From assembly GCA_945863115.1 (NCBI GenBank), contig CAMAYZ010000007.1, positions 1 through 64,000 on the forward strand: a stretch of DNA of 64,000 nucleotides, read 5' to 3'. The position numbers and the translations under genes are program-made. This DNA is from Bifidobacterium breve (GTDB taxonomy: Bacteria > Actinomycetota > Actinomycetes > Nanopelagicales > Nanopelagicaceae). Positions within the stretch are counted from its first letter, which is position 1. The number at the start of each line of letters is the position of its first letter. Of this stretch, positions 24,453 to 33,459 are shown in pieces. A model generated the notes under the pieces. It worked only from the letters and a program-made list of their open reading frames with translations, was not told where the DNA came from and ran no database searches.

Positions 24453-25541
24453 ATGACATCAGCACTTTTCACACCAATTAAAATTCGTTCCACTGATTTC
24501 GCAAATCGTGTTTGGGTAAGCCCCATGTGCCAATATTCCGCTAAAGATGGTGTTGTCGGCGAATGGCACAACGTTCATCTTGGGTCATTTGCTACTGGCG
24601 GTGTTGGATTGATAATGGTTGAGGCAACTGGCGTAGAACCTGAAGCACGCATTTCAATTGGTTGTACAGGTATTTGGAATGACAAGCAGGCTGCAGCATT
24701 TAAACCGATCGTAGATTTCGTTCACTCGCAAGGTGTAAAAATTGGAATTCAATTGGCACATGCTGGGCGCAAAGGCTCGACCATGGTTCCTTGGGATGAT
24801 CACGAAATTGCAAGTGCTAGTGAAGGTGGTTGGGAGACTACAGCTCCGAGCCCAATTAGCTTCAAAGATTTTCCCATTCCAAGAGAACTTACGGTTGCTG
24901 AAATTAATGGACTAACAACAAAGTTTGTTGAAGCGAGTCTGCGTTCAATTGATGCTGGTTTCGATGTCATTGAGATTCACGCAGCTCATGGCTATTTATT
25001 CCACCAATTTATGTCTCCAATAACAAATAAACGCAGCGATCAATACGGTGGCAGCTTTGAAAACAGAATTAGATTCCTAGTTGAAACCGCAAAAGCCATC
25101 AGAGAACATATCGGCGATGAAATGCCACTATTTACTCGGATCTCGGCAACTGATTGGGTTGAGGGCGGTTGGGATGTTGAAGAGTCCATTGCGCTCTGTC
25201 GAATTATTAAAGATGTTGGTGTTGATTTAATAGACGTCTCATCTGGTGGCCTAGTTCACGATGCAAAAATTACAACAGGCCCTGGATATCAAGTTCCACT
25301 CGCTGCTCGCATAAAAGCAGAGTCGAAGATATTAACTTCAGCGGTTGGCATTATTACCGAGGCAGTTCAAGCCGAAGAGATTATCGAAAGCAAAAGCAGC
25401 GATGCGGTAATGATTGGAAGGCAGATGCTACGCAATCCACGTTGGGCAATTAGTGCGGCTGAAGAACTTGGCGAGAAAATTCCTTGGTCTCTACAACTAG
25501 AGCGCTCACGTAGGATAGGTGCGAGGAAGTCGCCTCAGTAG
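24453..25541 (+). CDS. Old-yellow-enzyme NADH:flavin oxidoreductase (YqjM type), copy 1
   Basis: 362 residues of an FMN TIM-barrel ene-reductase. MTSALFTPIKIRSTDFANRVWVSPMCQYSAKDG opens as in YqjM, whose redox-sensing Cys is in the MCQYS motif. HAGRKGS, EIHAAHGYLFHQF and NKRSDQYGGSFENRIRF follow. It reduces activated C=C bonds with NAD(P)H. It starts at ATG 24453, with a TAGAAT hexamer seven bases before it and no Shine-Dalgarno site. It is divergent from the HcnA-like gene and convergent with the DAO-type gene. The paralogue at 38584 shares most motifs. Confidence 0.93.
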   Translation: MTSALFTPIKIRSTDFANRVWVSPMCQYSAKDGVVGEWHNVHLGSFATGGVGLIMVEATGVEPEARISIGCTGIWNDKQAAAFKPIVDFVHSQGVKIGIQLAHAGRKGSTMVPWDDHEIASASEGGWETTAPSPISFKDFPIPRELTVAEINGLTTKFVEASLRSIDAGFDVIEIHAAHGYLFHQFMSPITNKRSDQYGGSFENRIRFLVETAKAIREHIGDEMPLFTRISATDWVEGGWDVEESIALCRIIKDVGVDLIDVSSGGLVHDAKITTGPGYQVPLAARIKAESKILTSAVGIITEAVQAEEIIESKSSDAVMIGRQMLRNPRWAISAAEELGEKIPWSLQLERSRRIGARKSPQ

Positions 25542-25546
25542 TTCGG

Positions 25547-26713
25547 TTAGAAACGTGTTAGCGCGAATGGCTTTAAATCTATTTTTGAAGCTGAGTTAAG
25601 AACTAAATCAGATAGAACTTCCCCTAGAAGTGGCGAAGCAGTAAATCCCATATACGGATACATGCCTACGTAGGCACCAGGAGTGTTTGGCAGTTCCCCA
25701 ATAACTGGATTGTGATCGGGTGTTCCGTTTCCGACTCCAATCCAAGTTCTAATTACTTTAATCTTGGATATCGAAGGGCAGACCTTTAGCGCTACCCGCA
25801 GATTAGATTGCAATGAGTCAAGATTTAATACTGCCTCTCCTGAGTTGTCGTATCTAGCTGGCCAGCCACCACCGATCAATAGCGAGCCAGAATTCGCCTG
25901 TTTAAAGGTTAATTTCTCAGTTGTGAAATAAATCAGATGGTTTACGAATTTATCAACTTGTTCGGTTACCGAAACCTGTACTGGCACATCTGAGATTGGC
26001 AGATCTAAACCTAAAGATTTTGCGAGTTTAGGTAGCCCAGCATTTGCAGTAAGCACCACCTTTTCGGCAAAAAAATCTCCGGCGTCGGTCAGAATCTTAA
26101 ATTTTCCATCTACCTTTTCGATCGCCAATACTTCAACTCCAGTGACAATACTGGCTCCGACTTCTTTAGCTCTCGCCGCAAAAGCAGGCGCTGTAACTAA
26201 TGGATTCGCTTTCCCTTCAATCGGGCAAAAAGCAGCACCTAGCATTTTCTGAGAAATATATGGGGCCATCTCATGTAACTCTTTTTGATCAATTAAACGT
26301 GATGCAATTCCAACTTCATTCTCAAGTTTTACCTTTGCTTCTAGCGCAACCATATCTGAAGCGGACTCAGCGACCATCAATCCACCCTTGCCGCCAACTT
26401 CAAGATCGGTATTTAATTTCTCGCCAAGGGTTTTCCAAATCTCAAGTGAAGAAGCTAAAAATGATAATCCTGGTAGAAAATCTCTCGCCCATTTCATTCC
26501 GAGTTGATGAAATGGTTCGAATTGAATTTGTCCGTGCAAGCTTCCGGCATTTCTGCCTGACGCTTGAGTATTCAAATCAAATTTTTCTAAAAGTGCGACA
26601 TTCGCACCCTTGATTGCGAGGTTGTAGGCAGTAGCGCAACCTGCAGATCCACCGCCAATAACAATTACATCGAAATTTCTTCTCGTAATTGATTGATGTG
26701 AATTGGTAAACAC
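25547..26713 (-). CDS. DAO-type FAD oxidoreductase, copy 2 (HcnC/LhpB type)
   Basis: 388 residues: FAD motif VIVIGGGSAGCATAYNLAIKGANVALLEK near 15-43, NTQASGRNAGSLHGQ, GGLMVAE near 112, GGGWPARYDN near 290, and a C-terminal VGMYPYMGFTASPLLGEVLSDL. It is paralogous to the protein at 20970 but shorter at the N-terminus. It is a candidate amine-oxidising partner of the fused dehydrogenase at 3016 or of the small 2Fe-2S subunit at 24102, the next minus-strand gene downstream across the old-yellow-enzyme gene. It is divergent from the second DHDPS-like gene, with only 50 bases between. Confidence 0.87.
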   Translation of the reverse strand: MFTNSHQSITRRNFDVIVIGGGSAGCATAYNLAIKGANVALLEKFDLNTQASGRNAGSLHGQIQFEPFHQLGMKWARDFLPGLSFLASSLEIWKTLGEKLNTDLEVGGKGGLMVAESASDMVALEAKVKLENEVGIASRLIDQKELHEMAPYISQKMLGAAFCPIEGKANPLVTAPAFAARAKEVGASIVTGVEVLAIEKVDGKFKILTDAGDFFAEKVVLTANAGLPKLAKSLGLDLPISDVPVQVSVTEQVDKFVNHLIYFTTEKLTFKQANSGSLLIGGGWPARYDNSGEAVLNLDSLQSNLRVALKVCPSISKIKVIRTWIGVGNGTPDHNPVIGELPNTPGAYVGMYPYMGFTASPLLGEVLSDLVLNSASKIDLKPFALTRF

Positions 26714-26763
26714 ATTAATATACTAACTTACGAGCTGATGTTTGAGTAGTTGATTGGGGAGAA

Positions 26764-27696
26764 ATGTCTAAGCAATTCCGCGGTAGTTACGGTGTTTTGG
26801 TAACACCATTTACAGAGGGTGGAAAATCGGTAGATACCGCTGCACTTAAGAATCTTCTCGATTGGCAGATCAAAAGTAAATCTCCCGGAGTTATTGTTTT
26901 AGGAACTACCGGAGAATTTTTAACTATTAGCGATGACGAGCGTCGAACAATCGTTGAAACAACTGTGAAGCACATTGATGGCCGGATAGATGTATTGGTG
27001 GGCACCACAAACGCCTATACCCCAAATGCAGTTCGATTTAGCAAAGAGGCTCAAGAGTTGGGCGCCGACGGCTTAATGATTCTTCCGCCCTATTATTACA
27101 AACCAACACTCGATGAGATTTATAACTACTACAAAGCAATCTGTGGTGTGGTTTCAATCCCAATCATGATTTACAACAATCCATTTACATCGAATGTAGA
27201 TATTCCAGCAGCTCTGGTTGCGAAAATAGCAAAGTCTTTCGAGCAGGTTAGGTACATCAAGGAGGCCAGCCAAGATATCGCCCGAGTGCGCGATGTTATT
27301 GAAGAGTCAAATGGTCTGGTCAATGTTTTTGCCGGTGAGCGAGTAGTTGAGTCGTATCAACTGGGCGCCGTCGGATATGTAAATCCTTACGCAAATTATA
27401 TTCCGGAAGCTTCAACGGTCATCTGTGAATACTTGGCGGCTGGTCGCGTTGAAGATGCAAAGAAGATAGATCGATTCATTACAAAGATTGACCATGTAAT
27501 TGCCGAAGGTCACCCACTTTATGGTCACCAGTGTTATTCGAAGGCGCTAGCTGCTGTTCGCGGTTACCCAGTGGGCGATGTAAGACCGCCAATTACAACT
27601 TTCGCAGAACTCGGTCAAGAAGGAAAAGACCGCGTCACGAAGATTTCTAAATTGATGGATGAACTAGATACTTTGCTGGTTCAACTAGCTAAATAG
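26764..27696 (+). CDS. DHDPS-family lyase/deaminase, copy 2
   Basis: 310 residues: LGTTGEFLTISDDER near 43, catalytic Tyr137 in MIYNNP and Schiff-base K166 in RYIKEASQD. NPFTSN follows the Tyr as in DapA-like and keto-deoxy-sugar aldolase proteins. It diverges from the DAO-type gene and is convergent with the Rv2466c-like gene. It starts at ATG 26764 behind GGGGAG. That two DHDPS-type enzymes each sit next to a DAO-type dehydrogenase (20970/22208 and 25547/26764) suggests an oxidation-then-cleavage module duplicated with different substrates. Confidence 0.84.
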   Translation: MSKQFRGSYGVLVTPFTEGGKSVDTAALKNLLDWQIKSKSPGVIVLGTTGEFLTISDDERRTIVETTVKHIDGRIDVLVGTTNAYTPNAVRFSKEAQELGADGLMILPPYYYKPTLDEIYNYYKAICGVVSIPIMIYNNPFTSNVDIPAALVAKIAKSFEQVRYIKEASQDIARVRDVIEESNGLVNVFAGERVVESYQLGAVGYVNPYANYIPEASTVICEYLAAGRVEDAKKIDRFITKIDHVIAEGHPLYGHQCYSKALAAVRGYPVGDVRPPITTFAELGQEGKDRVTKISKLMDELDTLLVQLAK

Positions 27697-27704
27697 TTTT
27701 TAGA

Positions 27705-28313
27705 TCAATCGAAGATTGGTTTAACTGTTCTGGTTCTCTTGATTTCAAAGAATCCAGGATAACTAGCAACTCCAACTACACCATCAAATAACTTTCCGGC
27801 TTCCTCACCTTTTGGTGCTGGCGAGATTACTGGTCCAAAGAATGCGACTTCACCAACACTAATAATTGGCGTTCCAACATCTTCGCCAACCTTACTTAGC
27901 CCGCGATTGTGGACTTCGATAATCTTTTCATCTAACGATTCATCTTGGGCAAACTTCATTAGATCTTGTGAGAACGAAAATTGAGAAAGAACCTTTGCAG
28001 TTAAATCATCCGAAATCTTCTGCTTCCCCGGATGGATCTCATTACCAAAGGCGGTGTATAAATCGCCCTTGATTTTCTCGCCATACAAAGCCTCAGCGGC
28101 CATAATGACACGAAGTGGGCCTAGAGCCTTCTTTGCATAATCCAGATACTCGGCGCTAATTGATTCGCGACCTTTATTTAAATAGTAAAGACTCATTGGA
28201 TTCCAGACAATTGAAATATCCCTAACTTTTTCTACTTCAACCAACCATCTAGATGTCATCCAAGCCCAAGGACAGAGCGTGTCAAACCACATCTCTACTT
28301 TCTGAGTTGCCAT
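27705..28313 (-). CDS. Mycothiol-dependent nitroreductase-like DsbA-fold protein (Rv2466c family)
   Basis: 202 residues. The N-terminus has the strand-turn FDTLCPWAWMTSRWLVEVEKVRD, and the C-terminus GEDVGTPIISVGEVAFFGPVISP and GEEAGKLFDG, as in Rv2466c. The active site is C14-P15-W16-A17. Rv2466c itself has CPWC, so the resolving cysteine is replaced here by Ala. The fold passes electrons from mycothiol to aromatic or nitro compounds; with one cysteine it would be a monothiol enzyme. It ends the long minus-strand peptide operon, 5 bases after the amidohydrolase. Confidence 0.9.
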   Translation of the reverse strand: MATQKVEMWFDTLCPWAWMTSRWLVEVEKVRDISIVWNPMSLYYLNKGRESISAEYLDYAKKALGPLRVIMAAEALYGEKIKGDLYTAFGNEIHPGKQKISDDLTAKVLSQFSFSQDLMKFAQDESLDEKIIEVHNRGLSKVGEDVGTPIISVGEVAFFGPVISPAPKGEEAGKLFDGVVGVASYPGFFEIKRTRTVKPIFD

Positions 28314-28318
28314 TTTAA

Positions 28319-29509
28319 TTACAGCTTATTCTCGACAATTTGGCCACCTTGCATTACCAAATCTAATTCTCGTAAGTTCTGTGGGTCATCTAAAGGATTT
28401 CCGCGCATTGCAATGAAATCACCGTAGAAGCCCTTATTAATCTGACCTAATTTATCTTTTTGATTAATCAAACTTGCTGCTGTTGAAGTTATTGATTGAA
28501 GCGACTTCAAGGTGCTTAAACCGGCACCATGCATTAAAAATAGTTCGTGTAGTGCGGCACTTGTTCCTTCAACCTTGTCCCCTGGTGGGTAATCAGTTCC
28601 GTTTGTCATCTTTATCCCAGCTTTGATTGCAAGTTTTGCGCTTGCTAAGTGCCGATCAGCAACCGCTAAACAGTTCTGAATTGATGCCTCTTCAAATCCT
28701 TTTTCACGCATCCAGCTCTCAGACCTTGTGACACATAACGTTGGTGAATAGAAAACATCTTTCGCAGCCATTGCATCTACCGTGGTTTGATCCATTATGT
28801 AGCCATGTTCAAATGAGCGAACGCCAAGACGAAGTGCCTGTTGAATCGCAGCTGATTCACCGGCATGTGCAACAACATAGGTGTTTCGCTCTTCTGCCGC
28901 CTTTACAACTCCTCTAATTTCATCATCGGTCATCTCTGGATCTTCTGGTCGCTCTCCCGCACGGGCTAATCCACCAGTGATAAATATCTTTAAATGGTCA
29001 GCACCATCATCTAATTCGCCAATCGCGGCTTTATAGAAGCCATCGAAATCTTTTGCATAGCTGCATGCAGATCCTGCGCCATGTCCATCTGGAGTTGAGA
29101 GCGCACGACCAGCACCAAAAATTCTTGGACCTTTAAACCAACCTGATTGCGCAGCTCGACGCAAATATAAATCAACTTGATTCTGTTCGTGAACCGAGCG
29201 CAGAGTTGTAATGCCGGAGTGGAGCGCGTCATGTGCTCGCTCTGCCGCACGAAATGCAGTGATCGCAGGATCCTCATTTGGATCTGTCAGCGAGAATGGG
29301 AAGACAACTGACAAGTGGGTGTGGCAAGAGATCAAACCGGGAAATAAGTATCTTCCATCTAAATCGATTATTGCTTCATCAGCGCTGCGATTTAGAGTAG
29401 TTGATTTACCGAGCTCGGTGATCTCGCCATTAGCTGAGACCCGAACCGCATCTTCACTTCTAATTTCGCCAGATACAACATCAACTATTTTTGCATTTGT
29501 AATTAGCAA
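28319..29509 (-). CDS. Metal-dependent amidohydrolase (M38-type, imidazolonepropionase-like)
   Basis: 396 residues: ILFPGLISCHTHLS-like motif FPGLISCHTHLS near 53-64 (H-x-H), LKIFITGGLAR near 170, HAGES near 211, FEHGYIMD near 230 and NGTDYPPG near 296 (metal-site Asp). This is the subgroup of Xaa-Pro dipeptidases and prolidase-like M38 enzymes, plus related cyclic amidases. It starts at TTG 29509 behind CGGAG, 18 bases after the DppF-like gene. The position in a peptide-uptake operon suggests that it trims peptides or N-acyl/aryl amides. Substrate unknown. Confidence 0.85.
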   Translation of the reverse strand: MLITNAKIVDVVSGEIRSEDAVRVSANGEITELGKSTTLNRSADEAIIDLDGRYLFPGLISCHTHLSVVFPFSLTDPNEDPAITAFRAAERAHDALHSGITTLRSVHEQNQVDLYLRRAAQSGWFKGPRIFGAGRALSTPDGHGAGSACSYAKDFDGFYKAAIGELDDGADHLKIFITGGLARAGERPEDPEMTDDEIRGVVKAAEERNTYVVAHAGESAAIQQALRLGVRSFEHGYIMDQTTVDAMAAKDVFYSPTLCVTRSESWMREKGFEEASIQNCLAVADRHLASAKLAIKAGIKMTNGTDYPPGDKVEGTSAALHELFLMHGAGLSTLKSLQSITSTAASLINQKDKLGQINKGFYGDFIAMRGNPLDDPQNLRELDLVMQGGQIVENKL

Positions 29510-29526
29510 TTTAATCTCCGCGATTC

Positions 29527-30498
29527 TTAATTTAAAGTAATTGTGACTGGTTGGTTTCCAGCTGTTTGAAGAACACAGGCAACATCTCGGCCATCGCCCA
29601 ATTTACGAAGTCCTGGTTCTTGGGTTTTACACTCTTCCTTCGCTAATGGGCAACGTGGATGGAAACGACAGCCACTTGGTGGGCTCATTGGATTTGGAAC
29701 ATCGCCAGGTAAATCTTGTGGCATAAAGGAAGTTCCATCTGCATGTGGGATAGCAGAAATTAATGCTCGGGTATAAGGATGAGATGGGTTATTCCAAATT
29801 TGATCGACGGTTCCGACCTCAACAATCTTTCCTAAATACATAACTGCAACTCGGTCAGAAATTCTGCGAACGATTGATAGATCGTGAGAAATAAAGACCA
29901 TACCCATATCAAATTCATCTACGAGATTCACCAATAGATTTGCGACCTGCGCTTGTGAGGAGGTATCTAAAGCCGAAATCGGTTCATCCGCGATAATCGC
30001 TGTTGGTGCTGCGGCTAGCGCACGAGCAATCGAAATCCGCTGACGTTGACCGCCAGAGAATTGGTGAGCAAATCTATCTACAGCATTTCTTGGTAGGCCA
30101 ACCTTTTCAAGCAAATCTGCGGCCTTAAGTAAAGCTAATTTCTTCGGCATTCCAGCAACAATTAACCCATCTGCAATCTGGACGCCAATTTTGCGTCTTG
30201 GGTTTAGTGAGCCATATGGATCTTGGAAAATCATTTGCAAATTACGGAAATGCTCTGGGCGCTTTCCTCTAGTGAGTTTCTTAACCTTCTCGCCATCAAA
30301 TACAACTTCGCCCGTAACTGGAGCGAGAATTCCTACAATCGCTTTTCCTAAAGTTGATTTTCCGCAACCAGATTCCCCTACTAGACCAAGAATCTCACCT
30401 GAGTTGAGCGTTAAATCTACGCCGGCCACCGCACGGACCTTGCGACCATGGCGATCGTATTCCACCGAGACGTTCTTGATATTTAGGATTTCTTTCAT
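29527..30498 (-). CDS. Oligopeptide/dipeptide ABC transporter ATPase (DppF/OppF type)
   Basis: 323 residues: Walker A GESGCGKST near 39, signature FSGGQRQR near 149, Walker B AIIADEPISALD near 169, H-loop VFISHDL near 202, and the C-terminal oligopeptide cluster motif CRFHPRCPLAKEEC near 276, which binds an iron-sulfur cluster in some family members. It overlaps the DppD-type gene by 4 bases. It is one of two ATPases, which form a heterodimer. Confidence 0.94.
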   Translation of the reverse strand: MKEILNIKNVSVEYDRHGRKVRAVAGVDLTLNSGEILGLVGESGCGKSTLGKAIVGILAPVTGEVVFDGEKVKKLTRGKRPEHFRNLQMIFQDPYGSLNPRRKIGVQIADGLIVAGMPKKLALLKAADLLEKVGLPRNAVDRFAHQFSGGQRQRISIARALAAAPTAIIADEPISALDTSSQAQVANLLVNLVDEFDMGMVFISHDLSIVRRISDRVAVMYLGKIVEVGTVDQIWNNPSHPYTRALISAIPHADGTSFMPQDLPGDVPNPMSPPSGCRFHPRCPLAKEECKTQEPGLRKLGDGRDVACVLQTAGNQPVTITLN

Positions 30499-31487
30499 GA
30501 TTGCGATCCAGCGCTTGTAACTTCGCTAAAAGGATTTATTGGGCAGAAAATTCGATGAGTTGAATTCAAATTAGTAACTTCTGGAATTGCGCCCTTACAA
30601 CTCTCCTTTGCATAATTGCAACGAGTATGGAAGGCGCATCCGGTTGGGAAGTTTCCAAGTTCCGGTGGCATACCGTCAATCGAAAGTAAGTTCTTAGAAT
30701 TACTTGCAGAATTTCCAGGCAACGCGGCAATTAAACCCTTTGTATAAGGGTGACGGGGATTGCGCAACAAATCTGTTGTTAAGCCAGACTCAACTTCAGA
30801 GCCGGCATACATGATCATGATTCGATCAGTTAGTGAGGAAAGAACTCCTAGATCGTGCGTAATTACCATGACTGAAAGATTGCGCTCTTTTCGAAGTTGG
30901 TGAAGTAACTTCAAAATTCCGGCCTGAACAGTTACATCCAGCGCAGTTGTTGGCTCATCTGCAATTAGTAATTTTGGTTCGCAAGCTAGTGCCATGGCAA
31001 TTGCAATACGTTGACGCATTCCACCTGAGAATTGACTTGGGTGGGCACGAAGCGCAGCTGCTGGTTCTGGAATCTTTACAGTTGCAAGAAGTTCTAGTGC
31101 ACTATTTCTAGCAGCATCCTTACTTACTTTGCGGTGGTGGCGAAGGTGCTCGGTTAGTTGAACTTCGACAGTTAGCATTGGGTGAAGCGATGTCATTGGA
31201 TCTTGAAAGATCATTGCGATTTCTTTACCGCGTAAATCGCGATATTCGCGCTTTGAACTTGTAAGAATTTCGCGACCATCAAATTTTATAGAGCCACTCG
31301 CCTTGCCTTTATAAGGCAGAAGCCCGAGCATGCTGAGCGCAGTCATCGTCTTTCCGCTACCGCTCTCGCCTGCTACTCCTAAAATTTCTCCGTGGCCAAC
31401 ATTGAACGATAAGTTTCTAACCGCCTGGGCATCGCCACTTCCAGTCGCAAGAGTTACCGTTAAATTCTCTACAGTTAAAAGGTTCAT
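30495..31487 (-). CDS. Oligopeptide/dipeptide ABC transporter ATPase (DppD/OppD type)
   Basis: 330 residues: Walker A GESGSGKT near 39, signature FSGGMRQR near 158, Walker B LLIADEPTTALD, and the OppD-type C-terminal cysteine motif CAFHTRCNYAKESC near 291. It overlaps the permease stop by one base (TAATG) and the DppF gene by four. The longer SDDCC-like insert is typical of OppD. Confidence 0.94.
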   Translation of the reverse strand: MNLLTVENLTVTLATGSGDAQAVRNLSFNVGHGEILGVAGESGSGKTMTALSMLGLLPYKGKASGSIKFDGREILTSSKREYRDLRGKEIAMIFQDPMTSLHPMLTVEVQLTEHLRHHRKVSKDAARNSALELLATVKIPEPAAALRAHPSQFSGGMRQRIAIAMALACEPKLLIADEPTTALDVTVQAGILKLLHQLRKERNLSVMVITHDLGVLSSLTDRIMIMYAGSEVESGLTTDLLRNPRHPYTKGLIAALPGNSASNSKNLLSIDGMPPELGNFPTGCAFHTRCNYAKESCKGAIPEVTNLNSTHRIFCPINPFSEVTSAGSQS

Positions 31488-32350
31488 TAGTCGCGCAGCG
31501 CCTTTGCAGTTCTTGGATCAAGCGCGTCCCGAAGTGAATCGCCAATGAAGTTAAAAGCTAATACGGCCGTCAAAATTGCTAGCCCTGGGAATAGTCCGAC
31601 CCACCAACGATCAAAGTTAACTGCGCCCATTGAAACCATCGAGCCCCACTCTGCAGATGGCGGTTGGGCACCAAGTCCAAGGAATGAAAGTCCGGATAGA
31701 AGTAATAGGGCATTTCCAACTTCAAGTGATGCCAGAACAAAGACTGGCCCAGAAAGATTTGGGCGCAGATCAACAACTAAAGTTCGAAGTGCAGAAGACC
31801 CAAGTAGCGCTGATGCCGTCACATAATCATTCTGCTTCGCATTCAAAATTAGACCACGAACTAAACGCGCGTATACCGGCCAAGCAACAATTGTTACTGC
31901 AATAACTGCATTTCTAATTTGGGGTCCAAGTGCGGCAGCTACTGCCATTGCCAAAACAATTCCTGGGAATGCAAAGAAGACATCGGTTACGCGCATGATA
32001 AATGAATCAACTTTGCCGCCGGCATATCCTGAAATCGCGCCAATAACTGATCCCAGAGTTGCGGATAGAACTACTAATAAGAGTGAATAAGGAAGTGAGA
32101 TTCGGGCTCCATAAATAATACGGCTCCAGATATCACGGTTTAATTCATCGGTTCCCATCCAGTGCGCAGCTGAAGGAGTTAAAAACTTCTCAGCGTCTTG
32201 GGCATTCGGATCATAAGGTGCAATCCAAGGAGCAAATACCGCAAGGATTGTCCAAGTTGCAATAATTAAAATACCAACAACAGCAAGCGGTTGGCGCCAG
32301 ATAGAATTAACGCTCTTAGAACGCTTCGTCTTTTTAATTAGAGTTGCCAT
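31487..32350 (-). CDS. Oligopeptide/dipeptide ABC transporter permease (DppC type)
   Basis: 287 residues with six hydrophobic segments. The APWIAPYDPNAQDA segment near 44, the MGTDELNRDIWSRIIYGARISL loop and the C-terminal FLGLGAQPPSAEWG are DppC signatures, and the last is the conserved EAA-associated region. Start and stop overlap the neighbouring genes by one base each (TAATG), so the operon is tightly coupled. Confidence 0.94.
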   Translation of the reverse strand: MATLIKKTKRSKSVNSIWRQPLAVVGILIIATWTILAVFAPWIAPYDPNAQDAEKFLTPSAAHWMGTDELNRDIWSRIIYGARISLPYSLLLVVLSATLGSVIGAISGYAGGKVDSFIMRVTDVFFAFPGIVLAMAVAAALGPQIRNAVIAVTIVAWPVYARLVRGLILNAKQNDYVTASALLGSSALRTLVVDLRPNLSGPVFVLASLEVGNALLLLSGLSFLGLGAQPPSAEWGSMVSMGAVNFDRWWVGLFPGLAILTAVLAFNFIGDSLRDALDPRTAKALRD

Positions 32351-33429
32351 TAAGCAGAATCTTTCATTTGCGGATCAATAATGCGATAGAGAATGTCTAC
32401 AAGTAAATTCATGGTGATATAAACCGTTGCGACAATCATGCTAACTCCCATGATTCCTGGTAGATCCAAACCAACTGCGGCGCGATATGCATATTGACCT
32501 AGCCCAGGCCAAGAGAAGACGTTCTCAACTAGAACTGATCCGGCCAGCAAACTTGCAAAAGCCACACCTGCTACCGTAATAATTGAAAGTAGAGCTGGGC
32601 GAAGAACATGTCGTCTAATAACTGTAAATTCTGGAAGACCTTTTGCTCTTGCCGCTCTTACATAATCATTACCCAAAATTTCAAGCATTGAAGCGCGAGT
32701 AAACCGGGTTAAGACTCCGACCGCATAAATCGCTAGAACAATTGCAGGAAGTAATAGATATGAAAACGCCTGTCTAAATGTTTGAAAATCACCTTTAATT
32801 AGCGCGTCAATCGTGAAGAGACCCGTAACTGTTGGAGGTGGTTCTCCGCCTGGTTCAAGGCGGCCAGTTCCCGGCGCCCAACCCAGTACGAAGAAGAAGA
32901 TATAGAAGGCGGTTAGTGCCGTCCAAAATGCAGGCATTGAAACACCAGTAAGACTAAAGACTCTAATAATTTGATCTGGCCAACGATCGCGAGTAACCGC
33001 GGAGATTATTCCAAGAAGTAATCCGACAATTAGCGCAAGAAATACTGCGACAAGTGCAATCTCTAAAGTTGCCGGGAAATACTCTTTCAAATCTTCTGCT
33101 ACTGGGCGCTTACTGGAAAGTGAAACTCCAAGGTCTCCCTGAAGTAAATTTGTGATGTATCTGTAATATTGAACTGGTACTGGCTGATCGAGGCCGAACT
33201 CTTTCTCGAAGGCGGCCACAATTTCTGGATCGCTATATGCGCTCTGACCTAAATTTGCAGCTACGGGGTCTCCCGGAACTAGCTGAGTAATTGAAAAAGA
33301 AATAAATGTAACACCGAAAACTAAGAGAATGCTGGTGAGTAATCTCCGGATTATAAAAGGAGTGAAGCCAGTTCCAGAGAGAGGTCGCTTGCGCGTTTTC
33401 CTCTCGCCTGAAACTGGCTTCACCTTCAC
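32350..33429 (-). CDS. Oligopeptide/dipeptide ABC transporter permease (DppB type)
   Basis: 359 residues. The first membrane segment (FIIRRLLTSILLVFGVTFISFSI) is preceded by about 25 charged residues. VPGDPV, then WPDQIIRVFSLTGVSMPAFWTAL and the EAA loop DYVRAARAKGLPEFTVIRRHVLRPAL (near 255) follow. The GTG start at 33429 has TAAGAT exactly six bases upstream and only a weak RBS, so it may also be transcribed from an internal, leaderless promoter in the 30-base gap after the SBP gene. Confidence 0.94.
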   Translation of the reverse strand: MKVKPVSGERKTRKRPLSGTGFTPFIIRRLLTSILLVFGVTFISFSITQLVPGDPVAANLGQSAYSDPEIVAAFEKEFGLDQPVPVQYYRYITNLLQGDLGVSLSSKRPVAEDLKEYFPATLEIALVAVFLALIVGLLLGIISAVTRDRWPDQIIRVFSLTGVSMPAFWTALTAFYIFFFVLGWAPGTGRLEPGGEPPPTVTGLFTIDALIKGDFQTFRQAFSYLLLPAIVLAIYAVGVLTRFTRASMLEILGNDYVRAARAKGLPEFTVIRRHVLRPALLSIITVAGVAFASLLAGSVLVENVFSWPGLGQYAYRAAVGLDLPGIMGVSMIVATVYITMNLLVDILYRIIDPQMKDSA

Positions 33430-33435
33430 CTATGT

Positions 33436-33441
33436 ATCTTA
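33436..33441 (-). promoter_or_regulatory. -10 element of a possible internal leaderless promoter before dppB
   Basis: On the minus strand TAAGAT is followed by six bases (ACATAG) and then the GTG of the DppB-type gene. It lies in the 30-base gap after the SBP gene. It would let the membrane and ATPase genes be expressed separately from the SBP. Confidence 0.45.
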
Positions 33442-33459
33442 ACTAAATTTAAGTATTAA

